From SG8-30 sp963710135 (GTDB lineage Bacteria; Pseudomonadota; Gammaproteobacteria; Steroidobacterales; Steroidobacteraceae): DNA of 64,000 bases. Shown here one piece after another: positions 55,748-64,000 of the stretch (position 1 is its first letter; every line of letters begins with the position of its first letter). A model generated the notes under the pieces. It saw nothing but the letters and a program-made list of their open reading frames with translations. It made no database searches and was not told the origin of the DNA. A program made the position numbers and the translations under genes. Location of the stretch: assembly GCA_963710135.1 (NCBI GenBank), contig CAVPYY010000002.1:434001-498000 (forward strand), in the 5' to 3' direction.

Positions 55748-57646
55748 TCAGCCGCCGGCCGGCAGGACACGGCGCAGTCCAGGACGCGCAAAGAAGCCGT
55801 CCAGGGCGCTGCGGACCGCCGGCTCGTCGAGGCCGGCGGAGGCGAGGTTGTCATTGCGGGAGCCGTGCTCGATGAAGCGGTCGGGCAGGCCGAGCGTCAG
55901 CACCGGCAGCTGCAGGCCGTGGGCGTTCAGGCAGGCCAGCACCGCTTCGCCGGCGCCGCCGGCGATCGCGTTGTCCTCGAGCGTCACGGCCCGGCGGTGG
56001 CGCCGGGCGGTCTCGAGCACGGTCGAGACGTCCAGCGGGCGCACGAAGCGCATGTTCACGACCGTCGCGTCGTAATCGGCGGCGATCTTCTCCGCGGTTT
56101 CCACCATCGCGCCGAATGCGTACAGGACGAGCCCGCCGTCGCCCTCGCGGCGGATCTGCGCCTTGCCGACCGGCAGGGCCTGCATCGCTTCCTCGATCGC
56201 GACACCGGGGCCCTGGCCGCGCGGGTAGCGCACCGCGGCGGGCAGGTCGAGCGTGGTCGCGGTGTACAGCATCTGGCGGCATTCGTTCTCGTCAGCCGGC
56301 GCCATCACCACCATGTTCGGGATGCAGCGCAGGTAGGACAGGTCGAACGCGCCCTGGTGAGTGGCGCCGTCGGAGCCGACCAGGCCGCCGCGATCGATGG
56401 CGAACACCACCGGCAGGCGCTGCAGTGCAACGTCGTGAATCAGCTGATCGTAGGCGCGCTGCAGGAAGGTGGAGTAGATGGCCACCACCGGGCGCTTGCC
56501 CTCGCAGGCGAGCCCCGCCGCCAGCGTCACGGCGTGCTGCTCGGCGATCGCCACGTCGAAGTAGCGATCCGGGAAACGCCGCTCGTATTCGACCAGCCCC
56601 GAGCCTTCGCGCATCGCGGGCGTGATGCCGATGATGCGATCATCGCGCTCGGCCATGTCGCACAGCCACTGCCCGAACACCTGCGAATAGCTGGGGCCGG
56701 CGGCCTTTTCCTTGCGCAGCTGGCCGCTGGCCGGGTCGAACGGGCCCGGGCCATGCCAGGTGATCGGATCGGCTTCCGCCGGCGCGTAACCCTTGCCCTT
56801 CTGCGTGACCACGTGCAGCAGCTGCGGGCCGCGCCGCATGCGCATGTTGCGCAAGGTCGCCGCCAGCGACTCGACGTCGTGGCCGTCGAGCGGGCCGATG
56901 TAGTTGAAGCCCATTTCCTCGAACAAGGTGCCCGGCAGCACCATGCCCTTGGCGTGCAGTTCCGAGCGGCGCACCAGCTCCCAGGCGGTCGGCATGCGGC
57001 GCAGCACGCGCTTGGAGTTCTCGCGCAGGTGCCCGTAAATCTTGCCGGACAGCAGGCGCGCGAGGTAGTTCGACAGGGCGCCGACATTCTCGGAAATCGA
57101 CATGTCGTTGTCGTTCAGCACCACCAGCAGGTCGACGTCGAGGCTGCCGGCGTGATTCAGGGCTTCCCAGGCGAGGCCGGCGCTCATGGCGCCGTCGCCG
57201 ATGATGGCCGCCACCCGCCGGTCGCCGCCCTGCAGCCGGTTGGCGATCGCCATGCCGAGCGCCGCGCTGATCGAGGTGCTGGAGTGCCCCACGCCGAAGG
57301 TGTCGTAGACGCTCTCGTCCCGGCACGGGAACGGCGCCAGGCCACCGTGCGCCTTGATGCTGCCCAGCCGGTCGCGGCGCCCGGTCAGCACCTTGTGCGG
57401 GTAGGCCTGGTGGCCGACGTCCCAGACGAGCCGGTCGTGCGGGGTGTTGAACACATGGTGCAGCGCCACCGTGAGCTCGACCGTGCCGAGCCCGGCCGCG
57501 AAATGGCCGCCTTTCTGGCTGACGGTCTGGATCAGGAACTCGCGCAGCTCGGCCGCGACCTGCGGCAGGTCCGACTCCGGCAGCGCCCTGAGCGCCTCCG
57601 GACTCTCCAGCTGGTCCAGCAGCGGAAATCGCTGTTCGCGGTTCAT
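55748..57646 (-). CDS. dxs: 1-deoxy-D-xylulose-5-phosphate synthase
   Basis: 632 aa from the ATG at 57646; the longer open frame upstream overlaps ispA and is not used. It shows GGHFAAGLGTVELTVALHHV, DVGHQAYPHKVLTGRRD, the TPP motif GDGAMSAGLAWEALNHAGSL ending in NDNDMSISENVGALS, the catalytic Glu region FPDRYFDVAIAEQHAVTLAA and DRGGLVGSDGATHQGAFDLS. It condenses pyruvate and glyceraldehyde-3-phosphate, the first MEP-pathway step. It lies 34 bp downstream of ispA in the xseB-ispA-dxs operon. Confidence 0.97.
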   Translation of the reverse strand: MNREQRFPLLDQLESPEALRALPESDLPQVAAELREFLIQTVSQKGGHFAAGLGTVELTVALHHVFNTPHDRLVWDVGHQAYPHKVLTGRRDRLGSIKAHGGLAPFPCRDESVYDTFGVGHSSTSISAALGMAIANRLQGGDRRVAAIIGDGAMSAGLAWEALNHAGSLDVDLLVVLNDNDMSISENVGALSNYLARLLSGKIYGHLRENSKRVLRRMPTAWELVRRSELHAKGMVLPGTLFEEMGFNYIGPLDGHDVESLAATLRNMRMRRGPQLLHVVTQKGKGYAPAEADPITWHGPGPFDPASGQLRKEKAAGPSYSQVFGQWLCDMAERDDRIIGITPAMREGSGLVEYERRFPDRYFDVAIAEQHAVTLAAGLACEGKRPVVAIYSTFLQRAYDQLIHDVALQRLPVVFAIDRGGLVGSDGATHQGAFDLSYLRCIPNMVVMAPADENECRQMLYTATTLDLPAAVRYPRGQGPGVAIEEAMQALPVGKAQIRREGDGGLVLYAFGAMVETAEKIAADYDATVVNMRFVRPLDVSTVLETARRHRRAVTLEDNAIAGGAGEAVLACLNAHGLQLPVLTLGLPDRFIEHGSRNDNLASAGLDEPAVRSALDGFFARPGLRRVLPAGG

Positions 57647-57680
57647 GGGGGCAGAGTCTACCGTGTCAGGGCCGCTCGCC

Positions 57681-58580
57681 CTACTGGCGGCGGTCGATGA
57701 CGTAGCGGGCGACCTCGGCGAGCCCGGCCGCGGTGCCGTCGAACACGTCCAGGGCGGCCAGCGCCTCGTCGCGCAGCGCGAGCGCCCGCGCATGCGCCGC
57801 GTCCACCCCGGCCATGGCCGGATAGGTGGGCTTGGCGGCCGCGGCGTCGGCACGGACCGGCTTGCCGACGGTGCTCTCGTCGCCTTCGACGTCCAGCAGG
57901 TCGTCGACGATCTGGAAGGCGAGGCCAAGGGCGCTGGCGTAGCGGGCGAGGCCGGCGCGGCGTGCCTCCGCAAGCGTCGGTGCGGCCGCCGCGGCCATCA
58001 TGACGCTGGCCTCGATCAACGCCCCGGTCTTCAGCCGGTGCATCTGTTCCACCTCGGCGAGCGTCAGGCCGTGGCCCGCCGCGGCGAGGTCGATCGCCTG
58101 CCCGCCCGCCATGCCGGCGGTGCCGCTGCCGTGGGCCAGCAGCCGGACCATTTCCAGCCGGACCGCCGGATCGGCGGGCATCGTCGGGTCGGCCGCCAGG
58201 ATCTCGAAAGCCAGCACCTGCAGGGCATCGCCGGCCAGGATGGCGGTCGCTTCGTCGAAGGCCCGATGGGTGGTCGGGCGGCCGCGGCGCAGGTCGTCGT
58301 CGTCCATCGCCGGCAGGTCGTCGTGCACCAGCGAGTACGCATGGATCAATTCGACGGCGGCGGCAGGCCCGTCGAGCAGCGCTGGCGCCACGCCGATCGC
58401 CTCGCCCGTCAGGTAGCACAGCGCCGGGCGCACGCGCTTGCCGACGCCGAGCGCCGCATAGCGCATCGCCTCGTGCAGGCGCGCGGGTGTCTTCGCCGCC
58501 GGCGGGAGATAGCGCTGCAGCGCGCTTTCCACGCGCGACCGGTAGTGCTCGAGTCGCTGGGCGATCCCCGGGTCCGCCAA
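57681..58580 (-). CDS. ispA: Farnesyl diphosphate synthase
   Basis: 299 aa from a TTG at 58580 that has GAGGA seven bases upstream and gives the usual IspA length; an ATG at 58649 lies inside xseB. The two aspartate-rich motifs are AYSLVHDDLPAMDDDDLRRG and LAFQIVDDLLDVEGDESTVG. GKRVRPALCYLTGEAIG marks the substrate site. It condenses IPP with DMAPP/GPP to farnesyl diphosphate, using the dxs-derived pool. Start confidence is moderate. Confidence 0.92.
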   Translation of the reverse strand: MADPGIAQRLEHYRSRVESALQRYLPPAAKTPARLHEAMRYAALGVGKRVRPALCYLTGEAIGVAPALLDGPAAAVELIHAYSLVHDDLPAMDDDDLRRGRPTTHRAFDEATAILAGDALQVLAFEILAADPTMPADPAVRLEMVRLLAHGSGTAGMAGGQAIDLAAAGHGLTLAEVEQMHRLKTGALIEASVMMAAAAAPTLAEARRAGLARYASALGLAFQIVDDLLDVEGDESTVGKPVRADAAAAKPTYPAMAGVDAAHARALALRDEALAALDVFDGTAAGLAEVARYVIDRRQ

Positions 58581-58590
58581 TGCCGGGTCC

Positions 58591-58836
58591 TCAGTCCTCG
58601 CCTTCCGGCTCGAAATCCTCGACGGTGGGTTCCGCGCCGGGGCGGGCACTCAGGACCTGGACCTTCTGCTCGGCGCGCTTCAGCGCCTCCTGGCAGCTGC
58701 GAGTCAGCTCTATGCCGCGCTCGAACTGCTTCAGCGAGTCCTCGAGGGCGAGATCGCCATGTTCGAGCCGCTCGACGATCTGCTCGAGTTCGGTCATGGC
58801 GGCCTCGAAGTCGACCGGTCGGGTTTTCTTGCTCAC
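58591..58836 (-). CDS. xseB: Exodeoxyribonuclease VII small subunit
   Basis: 81 aa from the GTG at 58836 (VSKKTRPVDFEAAMTELEQI). An ATG at 58884 is in frame but precedes an atypical leader. The body VERLEHGDLALEDSLKQFER, GIELTRSCQEALKRAEQKVQ is the two-helix XseB fold. The partner of xseA at 2.9-4.2 kb. First gene of the xseB-ispA-dxs operon. No good ribosome-binding site is seen for either start. Confidence 0.9.
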   Translation of the reverse strand: MSKKTRPVDFEAAMTELEQIVERLEHGDLALEDSLKQFERGIELTRSCQEALKRAEQKVQVLSARPGAEPTVEDFEPEGED

Positions 58837-59053
58837 GCTATTTGTCGCGATTGTTCGGCCGGCGATCGGCGCTAAGGTACACATCTGCAGGAACGGGGGT
58901 CAACGCGTCACGGCCGGGCGCTCCGGCGCAGGGCACCGCGGTTGACTTGGCCGGGGTCGCGGCGCACCATCAAACGCCGTGTTAGATCGTGTCTAAAACG
59001 GCGCGGCCAGGCGTTCCGGGCTCGAATTTCTCATCCGTGTAGGAGGATCCATC

Positions 59054-59470
59054 GTGAACCTGAAGGGCAGCAAGACCGAAGGCAATCTGAAGGACGCGTT
59101 CTCAGGCGAGTCGCAGGCGAACCGGCGCTACCTCTACTTCGCCCAGAAGGCGGACGTGGAGGGCTACAACGACGTTGCCTCGGTGTTCCGTTCGACGGCC
59201 GAGGGCGAGACCGGCCATGCGCACGGTCACCTCGAGTACCTCGAGCAGGTCGGCGATCCGGCAACGGGCCTGCCGATCGGACAGACCTCGGACAACCTCA
59301 AGGCGGCGATCGCCGGCGAGACCCACGAGTACACCGACATGTACCCGGGCATGGCGAAGACCGCCCGTGACGAGGGTTTCCACGAAATCGCCGACTGGTT
59401 CGAGACGCTCGCCAAGGCCGAGCGCTCGCACGCCAACCGCTTCCAGAAGGCGCTCGACCAGATGGCCTGA
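59054..59470 (+). CDS. Rubrerythrin (erythrin form without rubredoxin domain)
   Basis: 138 aa from a GTG with AGGAGG upstream. A ferritin-like four-helix diiron protein with ligands in SGESQANRRYLYFAQKADVE, STAEGETGHAHGHLEYLEQ, AGETHEYTDMYPGMAKTARD and LAKAERSHANRFQKALDQM. No C-terminal CxxC rubredoxin domain is present, so electrons must come from another protein. Rubrerythrins reduce hydrogen peroxide. A hairpin terminator/attenuator follows, then the Fe-S protein and DUF3501 genes, a conserved trio that suggests the Fe-S protein as redox partner. Confidence 0.93.
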   Translation: MNLKGSKTEGNLKDAFSGESQANRRYLYFAQKADVEGYNDVASVFRSTAEGETGHAHGHLEYLEQVGDPATGLPIGQTSDNLKAAIAGETHEYTDMYPGMAKTARDEGFHEIADWFETLAKAERSHANRFQKALDQMA

Positions 59471-59502
59471 TGGCCGCGGCTGTTGCGGCACGGTACGCCA
59501 CG

Positions 59503-59530
59503 TGGGGCGGGCAGTCGCCCGCCCCATTTT
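59503..59530 (+). terminator. Hairpin terminator or attenuator between rubrerythrin and the Fe-S gene
   Basis: The perfect 10-bp stem TGGGGCGGGC / GCCCGCCCCA with an AGTC loop is followed by TTTT. It lies 33 bp after the rubrerythrin stop and would allow more rubrerythrin mRNA than downstream message. Confidence 0.7.
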
Positions 59531-59561
59531 CGTTTCAGGAAACCCCACGGGAGTAGCGGCG

Positions 59562-60911
59562 GTGAGCGAATCCACGAGCGGCCCTCGCGAAGGCAGCCTC
59601 GAAGCGCCGACCCGGCACCCGCTGGACTGGAAGAGCCCGGACTTCTGGGACGAGGGGTCGCTGTTCAAGGAGCTCGAGCGGGTCTTCGACATCTGCCACG
59701 GCTGCCGGCGCTGCGTCAGCCTCTGCAATGCGTTTCCCGTGCTGTTCGATCACGTCGACGAGTCGCCGACCGGTGAGGTGGACGGCGTTGCCAAGGCGGC
59801 CTATTGGGACGTCGTCGACCACTGCTACCTGTGCGACATGTGCTACCTGTCGAAGTGCCCGTACGTGCCGCCGCACCCGTGGAACCTGGACTTTCCGCAC
59901 CTGATGCTGCGCGCCAAGGCGGTCAAGCACCGGCAGGGCAAGACCCGGTTCCGCGACAAGCTGCTGACCTCGACCGACCTGGTCGGAAGCCTCGCCGGCA
60001 TCCCGGTGGTGTCCGAGATGGTCAATGCCGCCAATCGCAGCACGCTGGGCCGCAAGCTCTTGCACAACACGCTCGGCGTGCATCGCGATGCGCCGGTGCC
60101 GGACTATCACTCGCGCTCCTTCCAGAAGCGCGAGGCCGCGCGCAGCAAGCCCGCCCTGGAAGCGGTCGCCACCGACGCGACCCGTGGCAAGGTCGTGGTG
60201 TTCGCCACCTGCTACGGCAACCGCAACCTGCCGCAGATGAACGAAGACCTGGTTGCGGTGTTCAACCACAACGGCATTCCGGTCACCACGTTCGCCGACG
60301 AGAAGTGCTGCGGCATGCCCAAGCTCGAGCTGGGCGACCTGGATGCCGTGGACAAGCTCAAGCGCCACAACATCCCGGCGCTTGCGCGGCTGGTGGAGGA
60401 AGGCTGGGACATCGTGGTGCCGGTGCCGTCCTGTGCGCTGATGTTCAAGCAGGAGCTGCCACTGATGTATCCGGACGACGAGCAGGTCCGCCGGGTGCAG
60501 CAGCGGACCTTCGACCCGTTCGAGTACCTGATGCTCCGGCACAAGGGCGGCAAGCTGCGCACCGACTTCAGGAATTCGCTCGGCAAGGTGGCCTATCACG
60601 TGCCCTGTCATCTGCGGGTGCAGCGCATCGGCCTGAAGACGCGCGATGCGCTGAAACTGGTGCCCGATACCACGATCGAAGTGATCGAGCGTTGCTCCGG
60701 GCACAACGGCACCTACGCCGTGAAGAGCGAGTTCCACGAGGCCTCGGTGAAGATCGCGCGGCCGGTGGTGCAGCGTGTGCAGTCGGCCGCAGCGGACCAC
60801 TACGCCAGCGACTGCCCGATGGCGGGTGACCAGATCGCCCACGGCCTGGCCGACAAGGGCCGCGGGCCGGAGCACCCGCTCGGCCTGATGCGTTACGCGT
60901 ACGGAATCTGA
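59562..60911 (+). CDS. (Fe-S)-binding oxidoreductase, GlpC/HdrD-like
   Basis: 449 aa from GTG at 59562. Two ferredoxin-type clusters are present: CHGCRRCVSLCNAFP and CYLCDMCYLSKCPYVPP. Two CCG-type domains follow. The first has ATCYGNRNLPQMNED, EKCCGMPKLELGDL and PSCALMFKQE; the second has YHVPCHLRVQ, ERCSGHNGTYAVK (CSG replacing CCG) and DCPMAGDQIAHG. It has no membrane segments. It is probably an electron-transfer protein for the rubrerythrin upstream. It is followed after 10 bp by DUF3501. Confidence 0.88.
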   Translation: MSESTSGPREGSLEAPTRHPLDWKSPDFWDEGSLFKELERVFDICHGCRRCVSLCNAFPVLFDHVDESPTGEVDGVAKAAYWDVVDHCYLCDMCYLSKCPYVPPHPWNLDFPHLMLRAKAVKHRQGKTRFRDKLLTSTDLVGSLAGIPVVSEMVNAANRSTLGRKLLHNTLGVHRDAPVPDYHSRSFQKREAARSKPALEAVATDATRGKVVVFATCYGNRNLPQMNEDLVAVFNHNGIPVTTFADEKCCGMPKLELGDLDAVDKLKRHNIPALARLVEEGWDIVVPVPSCALMFKQELPLMYPDDEQVRRVQQRTFDPFEYLMLRHKGGKLRTDFRNSLGKVAYHVPCHLRVQRIGLKTRDALKLVPDTTIEVIERCSGHNGTYAVKSEFHEASVKIARPVVQRVQSAAADHYASDCPMAGDQIAHGLADKGRGPEHPLGLMRYAYGI

Positions 60912-60921
60912 GGAACGTCCG

Positions 60922-61527
60922 ATGAGCAGCAACGAGATCGTGCTTCGCGGCCCGCTGCGGCCGCAGGACCTGTTCAGTCTGGAGCAGTACGCCCGCCAGC
61001 GCGGCGACTTCCGGCATCGGGTGCTGGACCACAAGAAGCTTCGCACCGTGGGGGTCGGGCCGAACACCACCTGGGTGTTCGAGGACCGATTGACGATTCA
61101 GTATCAGGTTCAGGAAATGCTCCGCGTCGAGCGCATCTTCGAGCCGGACGGCATCCAGGACGAACTCGACGCCTACAACCCGCTGATCCCCGACGGCGGC
61201 AACTGGAAGGCGACCTTCCTGATCGAGTTCCCGGATCCGCAGGAGCGCAAGCAGGCGCTGGAGCGGCTCAAGGGTGTCGAGCGCCGCTGCTACGTGCAGG
61301 TCGCGGGCTTCGAGCGCGTGTTCGCGGTCGCCGATGAGGACATGGAGCGCGAGAACGCCGAGAAGACCTCGGCGGTCCACTGGCTGCGCTTCGAGCTGAC
61401 CGCGGCCATGCGCTCGGCGGTGAAGGCGGGCACCCCGGTCGAGCTGGGCATCGACCATGCTGCCTACGCGCACTCGTGCAACCTGTCCCCGACGTCGGTC
61501 AAGGCGCTCGCCGCGGACCTCGACTAA
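60922..61527 (+). CDS. DUF3501 family protein
   Basis: 201 aa, ATG with GAGGA upstream. It reads RPQDLFSLEQYARQRGDFRH, KLRTVGVGPNTTWVFEDRLT, QYQVQEMLRVERIFEPDGIQ and WLRFELTAAMRSAVKAGTPV, matching DUF3501, a soluble family of unknown function that travels with rubrerythrin and the Fe-S protein above. It has no cysteine pair or nucleotide site that would suggest catalysis by itself. Confidence 0.88.
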   Translation: MSSNEIVLRGPLRPQDLFSLEQYARQRGDFRHRVLDHKKLRTVGVGPNTTWVFEDRLTIQYQVQEMLRVERIFEPDGIQDELDAYNPLIPDGGNWKATFLIEFPDPQERKQALERLKGVERRCYVQVAGFERVFAVADEDMERENAEKTSAVHWLRFELTAAMRSAVKAGTPVELGIDHAAYAHSCNLSPTSVKALAADLD

Positions 61528-61617
61528 CGCGGGGACTGGCCCGCAGTCTGAAGGACTTCCTGCGGCGACGGCCGTGCCAGCGGGGACTGTCCCCTCCGGG
61601 TGGCTCGTCGAGGCACT

Positions 61618-61739
61618 CCGCGGAACGGCTTCAACTGCGCGGGTCTCTCTACTCCTGTAGAGCCTCTTGCTCGCTCCGAGAGCCAAAAGTCGCTCGCAAG
61701 AGGCCTACAGTCGTCCTCGACCCGCGCGGGGACTGTCCC
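61618..61739. repeat. 122-bp direct repeat, copy 1, containing a hairpin
   Basis: In the 736-bp spacer (61528-62263) before parE, which has no gene. The unit starts CCGCGGAACGGC and ends with GACTGTCCC. It contains an imperfect inverted repeat, CTGTAG-A-GCCTCTTGC / GCAAGAGGC-CTACAG, that would form a long hairpin. It is nearly identical to 61787-61907. Confidence 0.85.
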
Positions 61740-61786
61740 GGTAGGGGACTGTCCCCTCCAGCCTCTTTGCCACCGGTGAAGGCATC

Positions 61787-61907
61787 CCGCGGAACGGCCT
61801 CAACTGCGCGGGTCTCTCTACTCCTGTAGAGCCTCTTGCTCGCTCCGAAAGCCAAAAGTCGCTCGCAAGAGGCCTACAGTCGTCCTCGACCCGCGCTGGG
61901 ACTGTCA
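61787..61907. repeat. 121-bp direct repeat, copy 2
   Basis: Second copy of the 61618-61739 unit, 169 bp downstream, with few substitutions and the same internal hairpin. Between and after the copies the palindromic string GGGGACTGTCCCC and variants of it occur several times (near 61583, 61730, 61745, 61916). Confidence 0.85.
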
Positions 61908-61988
61908 CCCGTAGGGGACTGTCCCCGTTGCTGGCACCCGTCGCGGCACTTCCGGTTCACAGGCGGGCGAAGACGACCGTGGCCCCTT

Positions 61989-62050
61989 CCGTAGTGAGTT
62001 TGGCTTCCCGAACGGAGGAAGGGGCCACGGGAGTAGGGAGCCCGCCGGGC
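61989..62050. repeat. 62-bp direct repeat, copy 1, part of a 14-bp perfect inverted repeat
   Basis: The unit from CCGTAGTGAGTTTGGC to GGGAGCCCGCCGGGC recurs at 62095-62156. Copy 1 is also the right part of a perfect 14-bp inverted repeat, CCGTGGCCCCTTCC at 61977-61990 and GGAAGGGGCCACGG at 62017-62030. Confidence 0.85.
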
Positions 62051-62094
62051 ACCAAACCAATGCATCGCCGAGGCCGGCTGAACGATGACTTGGG

Positions 62095-62156
62095 CCGTAG
62101 TGAGTTTGGCTTCCCGAACGGAGGAAGGTGCCACGGGAGCAGGGAGCCCGCCAGGC
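62095..62156. repeat. 62-bp direct repeat, copy 2
   Basis: Second copy of the 61989-62050 unit with three substitutions. The left arm of the inverted repeat is missing here, so it cannot form the same hairpin. Confidence 0.85.
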
Positions 62157-62224
62157 GCGACGCAAGCTCAGGGAAATCAGGCGCAAGCCGCGACGGTCGG
62201 CAGCCCGCCCGGGCGCACGCGGGC

Positions 62225-62233
62225 TGATAGAAT
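62225..62233 (+). promoter_or_regulatory. Extended -10 promoter element for parE
   Basis: TGATAGAAT (TGn plus TAGAAT) lies 30 bp before the parE ATG. No good -35 is visible, as expected for an extended -10 promoter. Confidence 0.45.
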
Positions 62234-62263
62234 GCGCGCGCTTCAAGGAGACACCCCGCGCCG

Positions 62264-64000
62264 ATGACCACGTCCTACAACGCTTCCGATATCGAGGTCC
62301 TCTCGGGCCTCGAGCCCGTGCGTCGCCGCCCGGGCATGTACACCGACACCCGCAGTCCGAACCACCTGGCCCACGAGGTCATCGATAACAGCGTCGACGA
62401 GGCGCTCGCCGGGCACTGCAAGCTGATCGCGGTCACCCTTTACAAGGACGGCTCGCTGGCGGTCGAGGACGACGGCCGCGGCATGCCGGTGGACATGCAC
62501 CCGAAGGAGAAGCTGCCCGGCGTCGAGCTGATCCTCACGCGGCTGCACGCCGGCGGCAAGTTCTCCGACAAGACCTACCAGTACTCCGGCGGCCTGCACG
62601 GCGTGGGCGTGTCGGTGGTCAACGCGCTGTCGAAGAACCTCGACTGCTGGGTGCGGCGTGCCGGGCAGGAGTACAACATCTCCTTCCGCGACGGCAAGAC
62701 CGTCTCGAAGCTCGAGGTGGTCGGCAGCGTCAAGCGCGGCGTGTCGGGCACGACGGTGCGGTTCTGGCCCGATCCCAAGTTCTTCGACAGCGCCGCGTTC
62801 TCGGTGCCGCGCCTGAAGCACATGCTGCGCGCCAAGGCGGTCCTCTGTCCCGGCCTGCGGATGCGCCTGACCGTCGAGGCGAGCGGTGAGACCGACGAGT
62901 GGTTCTTCACGGGCAATCTGTCCGAGTACCTCGCCGAGGAACTCGGCAAGGTGGCCACACTGCCGGCCGAACCGTTCTCGGGCAGCCTCAAGGGTGGCAC
63001 CGAGGTGGCCGAGTGGGCGCTGTGCTGGGCGCCCGACGCCGAAGCGCAGGTTGCCGAGAGCTACGTGAACCTGATCCCGACGCCGGAAGGCGGCACGCAC
63101 GTCAACGGGCTGCGCGCCGGCATCACCGAGGCGCTGCGCGAGTTCTGCGAGTTCCGCAACCTGCTGCCGCGCGGTCTCAAGCTCGCCCCCGAGGACGTCT
63201 GGCAGCGGATCAGCTTCGTGCTGTCCGTGAAGATGCAGGACCCGCAGTTCGCCGGGCAGATCAAGGAAAAGCTGTCGTCACGCGAGTCGGCGGCATTCGT
63301 CTCGGGGGTCGTCAAGGACGCCTTCGCCTTGTGGCTCAACCAGCATCCCGAGGCCGGCGAGAGCATCGCGCAGTTCGCGATCGGCAACGCGCAGGAGCGC
63401 GTGCGGGCCGCGCAGAAGGTCACGCGCAAGCGCATCGTCAGCGGCCCGGCGCTGCCCGGCAAGCTGGCGGACTGCCGCCTGCAGGAACCGGCGCGCTGCG
63501 AGCTGTTCCTGGTCGAGGGCGACTCCGCCGGTGGCTCGGCCAAGCAGGCCCGCGACCGCGAGTTCCAGGCGGTCATGCCGCTCCGGGGCAAGATCCTCAA
63601 CACCTGGGAGGTGGAGCCGGCCGGCGTCTTGCAGTCGCAGGAGGTCAATGACATCGCCATCGCGCTGGGGGTGGATCCAGGCTCTGCCAATCTGTCCGGC
63701 CTGCGCTACCACAAGATCTGCATCCTCGCCGACGCGGATTCGGACGGCGCGCACATCGCGACGCTGTTGTGCGCACTGTTCCTCCGGCACTTCCGGCCGC
63801 TGGTCGCCGCCGGGCACGTCTACGTCGCCATGCCGCCGCTGTTCCGGGTCGACGTGGGCAAGCAGGTCTTCTATGCGCTCGACGAATACGAGCGGCAGGG
63901 CATCCTCGACCGCATCGCGGCGGAGGGCATCCGCGGCAAGCCGGTCGTGACCCGCTTCAAGGGCCTGGGTGAGATGAGCGCCGTGCAGTTGCGCGAGACG
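62264..64000 (+). CDS. parE: DNA topoisomerase IV subunit B (3' end outside window)
   Basis: 579 codons to the window edge, open at the right. ATG behind AAGGAG. The GHKL ATPase domain has VRRRPGMYTDTRSPNHLAHE, VIDNSVDEALAGHC, DDGRGMPVDMHPKEKLPGVE and GGLHGVGVSVVNALSKNLDC. The TOPRIM domain has CELFLVEGDSAGGSAKQARD, MPLRGKILNTWEVEP and ILADADSDGAHIATLLCALF. The PTPEGGTHVNG loop and the sequence RRPGMYTDT favour ParE over GyrB. ParE with ParC decatenates sister chromosomes. Confidence 0.95.
   Translation, partial: MTTSYNASDIEVLSGLEPVRRRPGMYTDTRSPNHLAHEVIDNSVDEALAGHCKLIAVTLYKDGSLAVEDDGRGMPVDMHPKEKLPGVELILTRLHAGGKFSDKTYQYSGGLHGVGVSVVNALSKNLDCWVRRAGQEYNISFRDGKTVSKLEVVGSVKRGVSGTTVRFWPDPKFFDSAAFSVPRLKHMLRAKAVLCPGLRMRLTVEASGETDEWFFTGNLSEYLAEELGKVATLPAEPFSGSLKGGTEVAEWALCWAPDAEAQVAESYVNLIPTPEGGTHVNGLRAGITEALREFCEFRNLLPRGLKLAPEDVWQRISFVLSVKMQDPQFAGQIKEKLSSRESAAFVSGVVKDAFALWLNQHPEAGESIAQFAIGNAQERVRAAQKVTRKRIVSGPALPGKLADCRLQEPARCELFLVEGDSAGGSAKQARDREFQAVMPLRGKILNTWEVEPAGVLQSQEVNDIAIALGVDPGSANLSGLRYHKICILADADSDGAHIATLLCALFLRHFRPLVAAGHVYVAMPPLFRVDVGKQVFYALDEYERQGILDRIAAEGIRGKPVVTRFKGLGEMSAVQLRET

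Noticed and set aside
61618..62156. CRISPR array before parE
   Set aside because: Only two copies of each unit, of unequal length and unequal spacing, with palindromic interiors and no cas genes.

Overview
The window is GC-rich chromosomal DNA from a gammaproteobacterium. The closest style is Xanthomonadales/Nevskiales/Steroidobacterales-like; this is inferred from gene content and order, not from a search. Typical features are der...xseA/guaB-guaA, mltF next to purL, a ribD-ribE-ribBA-ribH-nusB-thiL cluster, a dxs-ispA-xseB operon and a degenerate RibBX-type RibBA. The window starts inside der and ends inside parE.

Layout. 1-7.4 kb: end of der, mprF-like lysyltransferase/flippase, xseA, then divergent guaB-guaA. 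7.35-16.45 kb: an accessory island bracketed by a perfect 58-bp direct repeat of the guaA 3' end. It has no visible integrase and holds a TonB-receptor pseudogene, a ~275-bp repeat pair, a membrane Ser/Thr kinase, stress-type small proteins, an ahpF 3' fragment, small exported proteins, a GMC oxidoreductase and a deleted fabB fragment. 16.7-29 kb: nine-heme c-type lipoprotein, prpE, PQQ-type sugar dehydrogenase, lipoproteins, MscS channel, tadA, an exported Hcp-like protein and an SLC13/RCK transporter. 29-34 kb: two paralogous secreted subtilisin-like proteases with tandem hexapeptide C-terminal repeats. 34-43 kb: mltF, tRNA-Ser(CGA), a DUF4397 lipoprotein, a TagH-like FHA protein, DUF1820, purL and a DUF4145 protein. 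43.6-54.8 kb: ettA, a histone-deacetylase-like amidohydrolase, glyA-nrdR-ribD-ribE-ribBA-ribH-nusB-thiL, then a Ser/Thr kinase with a cyclic-nucleotide-binding domain. 54.8-64 kb: folE2, dxs-ispA-xseB, a rubrerythrin/Fe-S oxidoreductase/DUF3501 cluster, a repeat-rich spacer and parE.

The genes fit together as nucleotide synthesis (guaBA, purL, glyA, nrdR, folE2), flavin and thiamine cofactors (rib genes, thiL), isoprenoid supply (dxs, ispA) and a peroxide/iron redox cluster.

Many otherwise canonical housekeeping genes carry single-base frameshifts, concentrated in 43.6-53.3 kb. Undoing them restores family-typical lengths (ettA 555 aa, glyA 417 aa, for example). I treat these as sequence errors and give full-length coordinates for each such gene.
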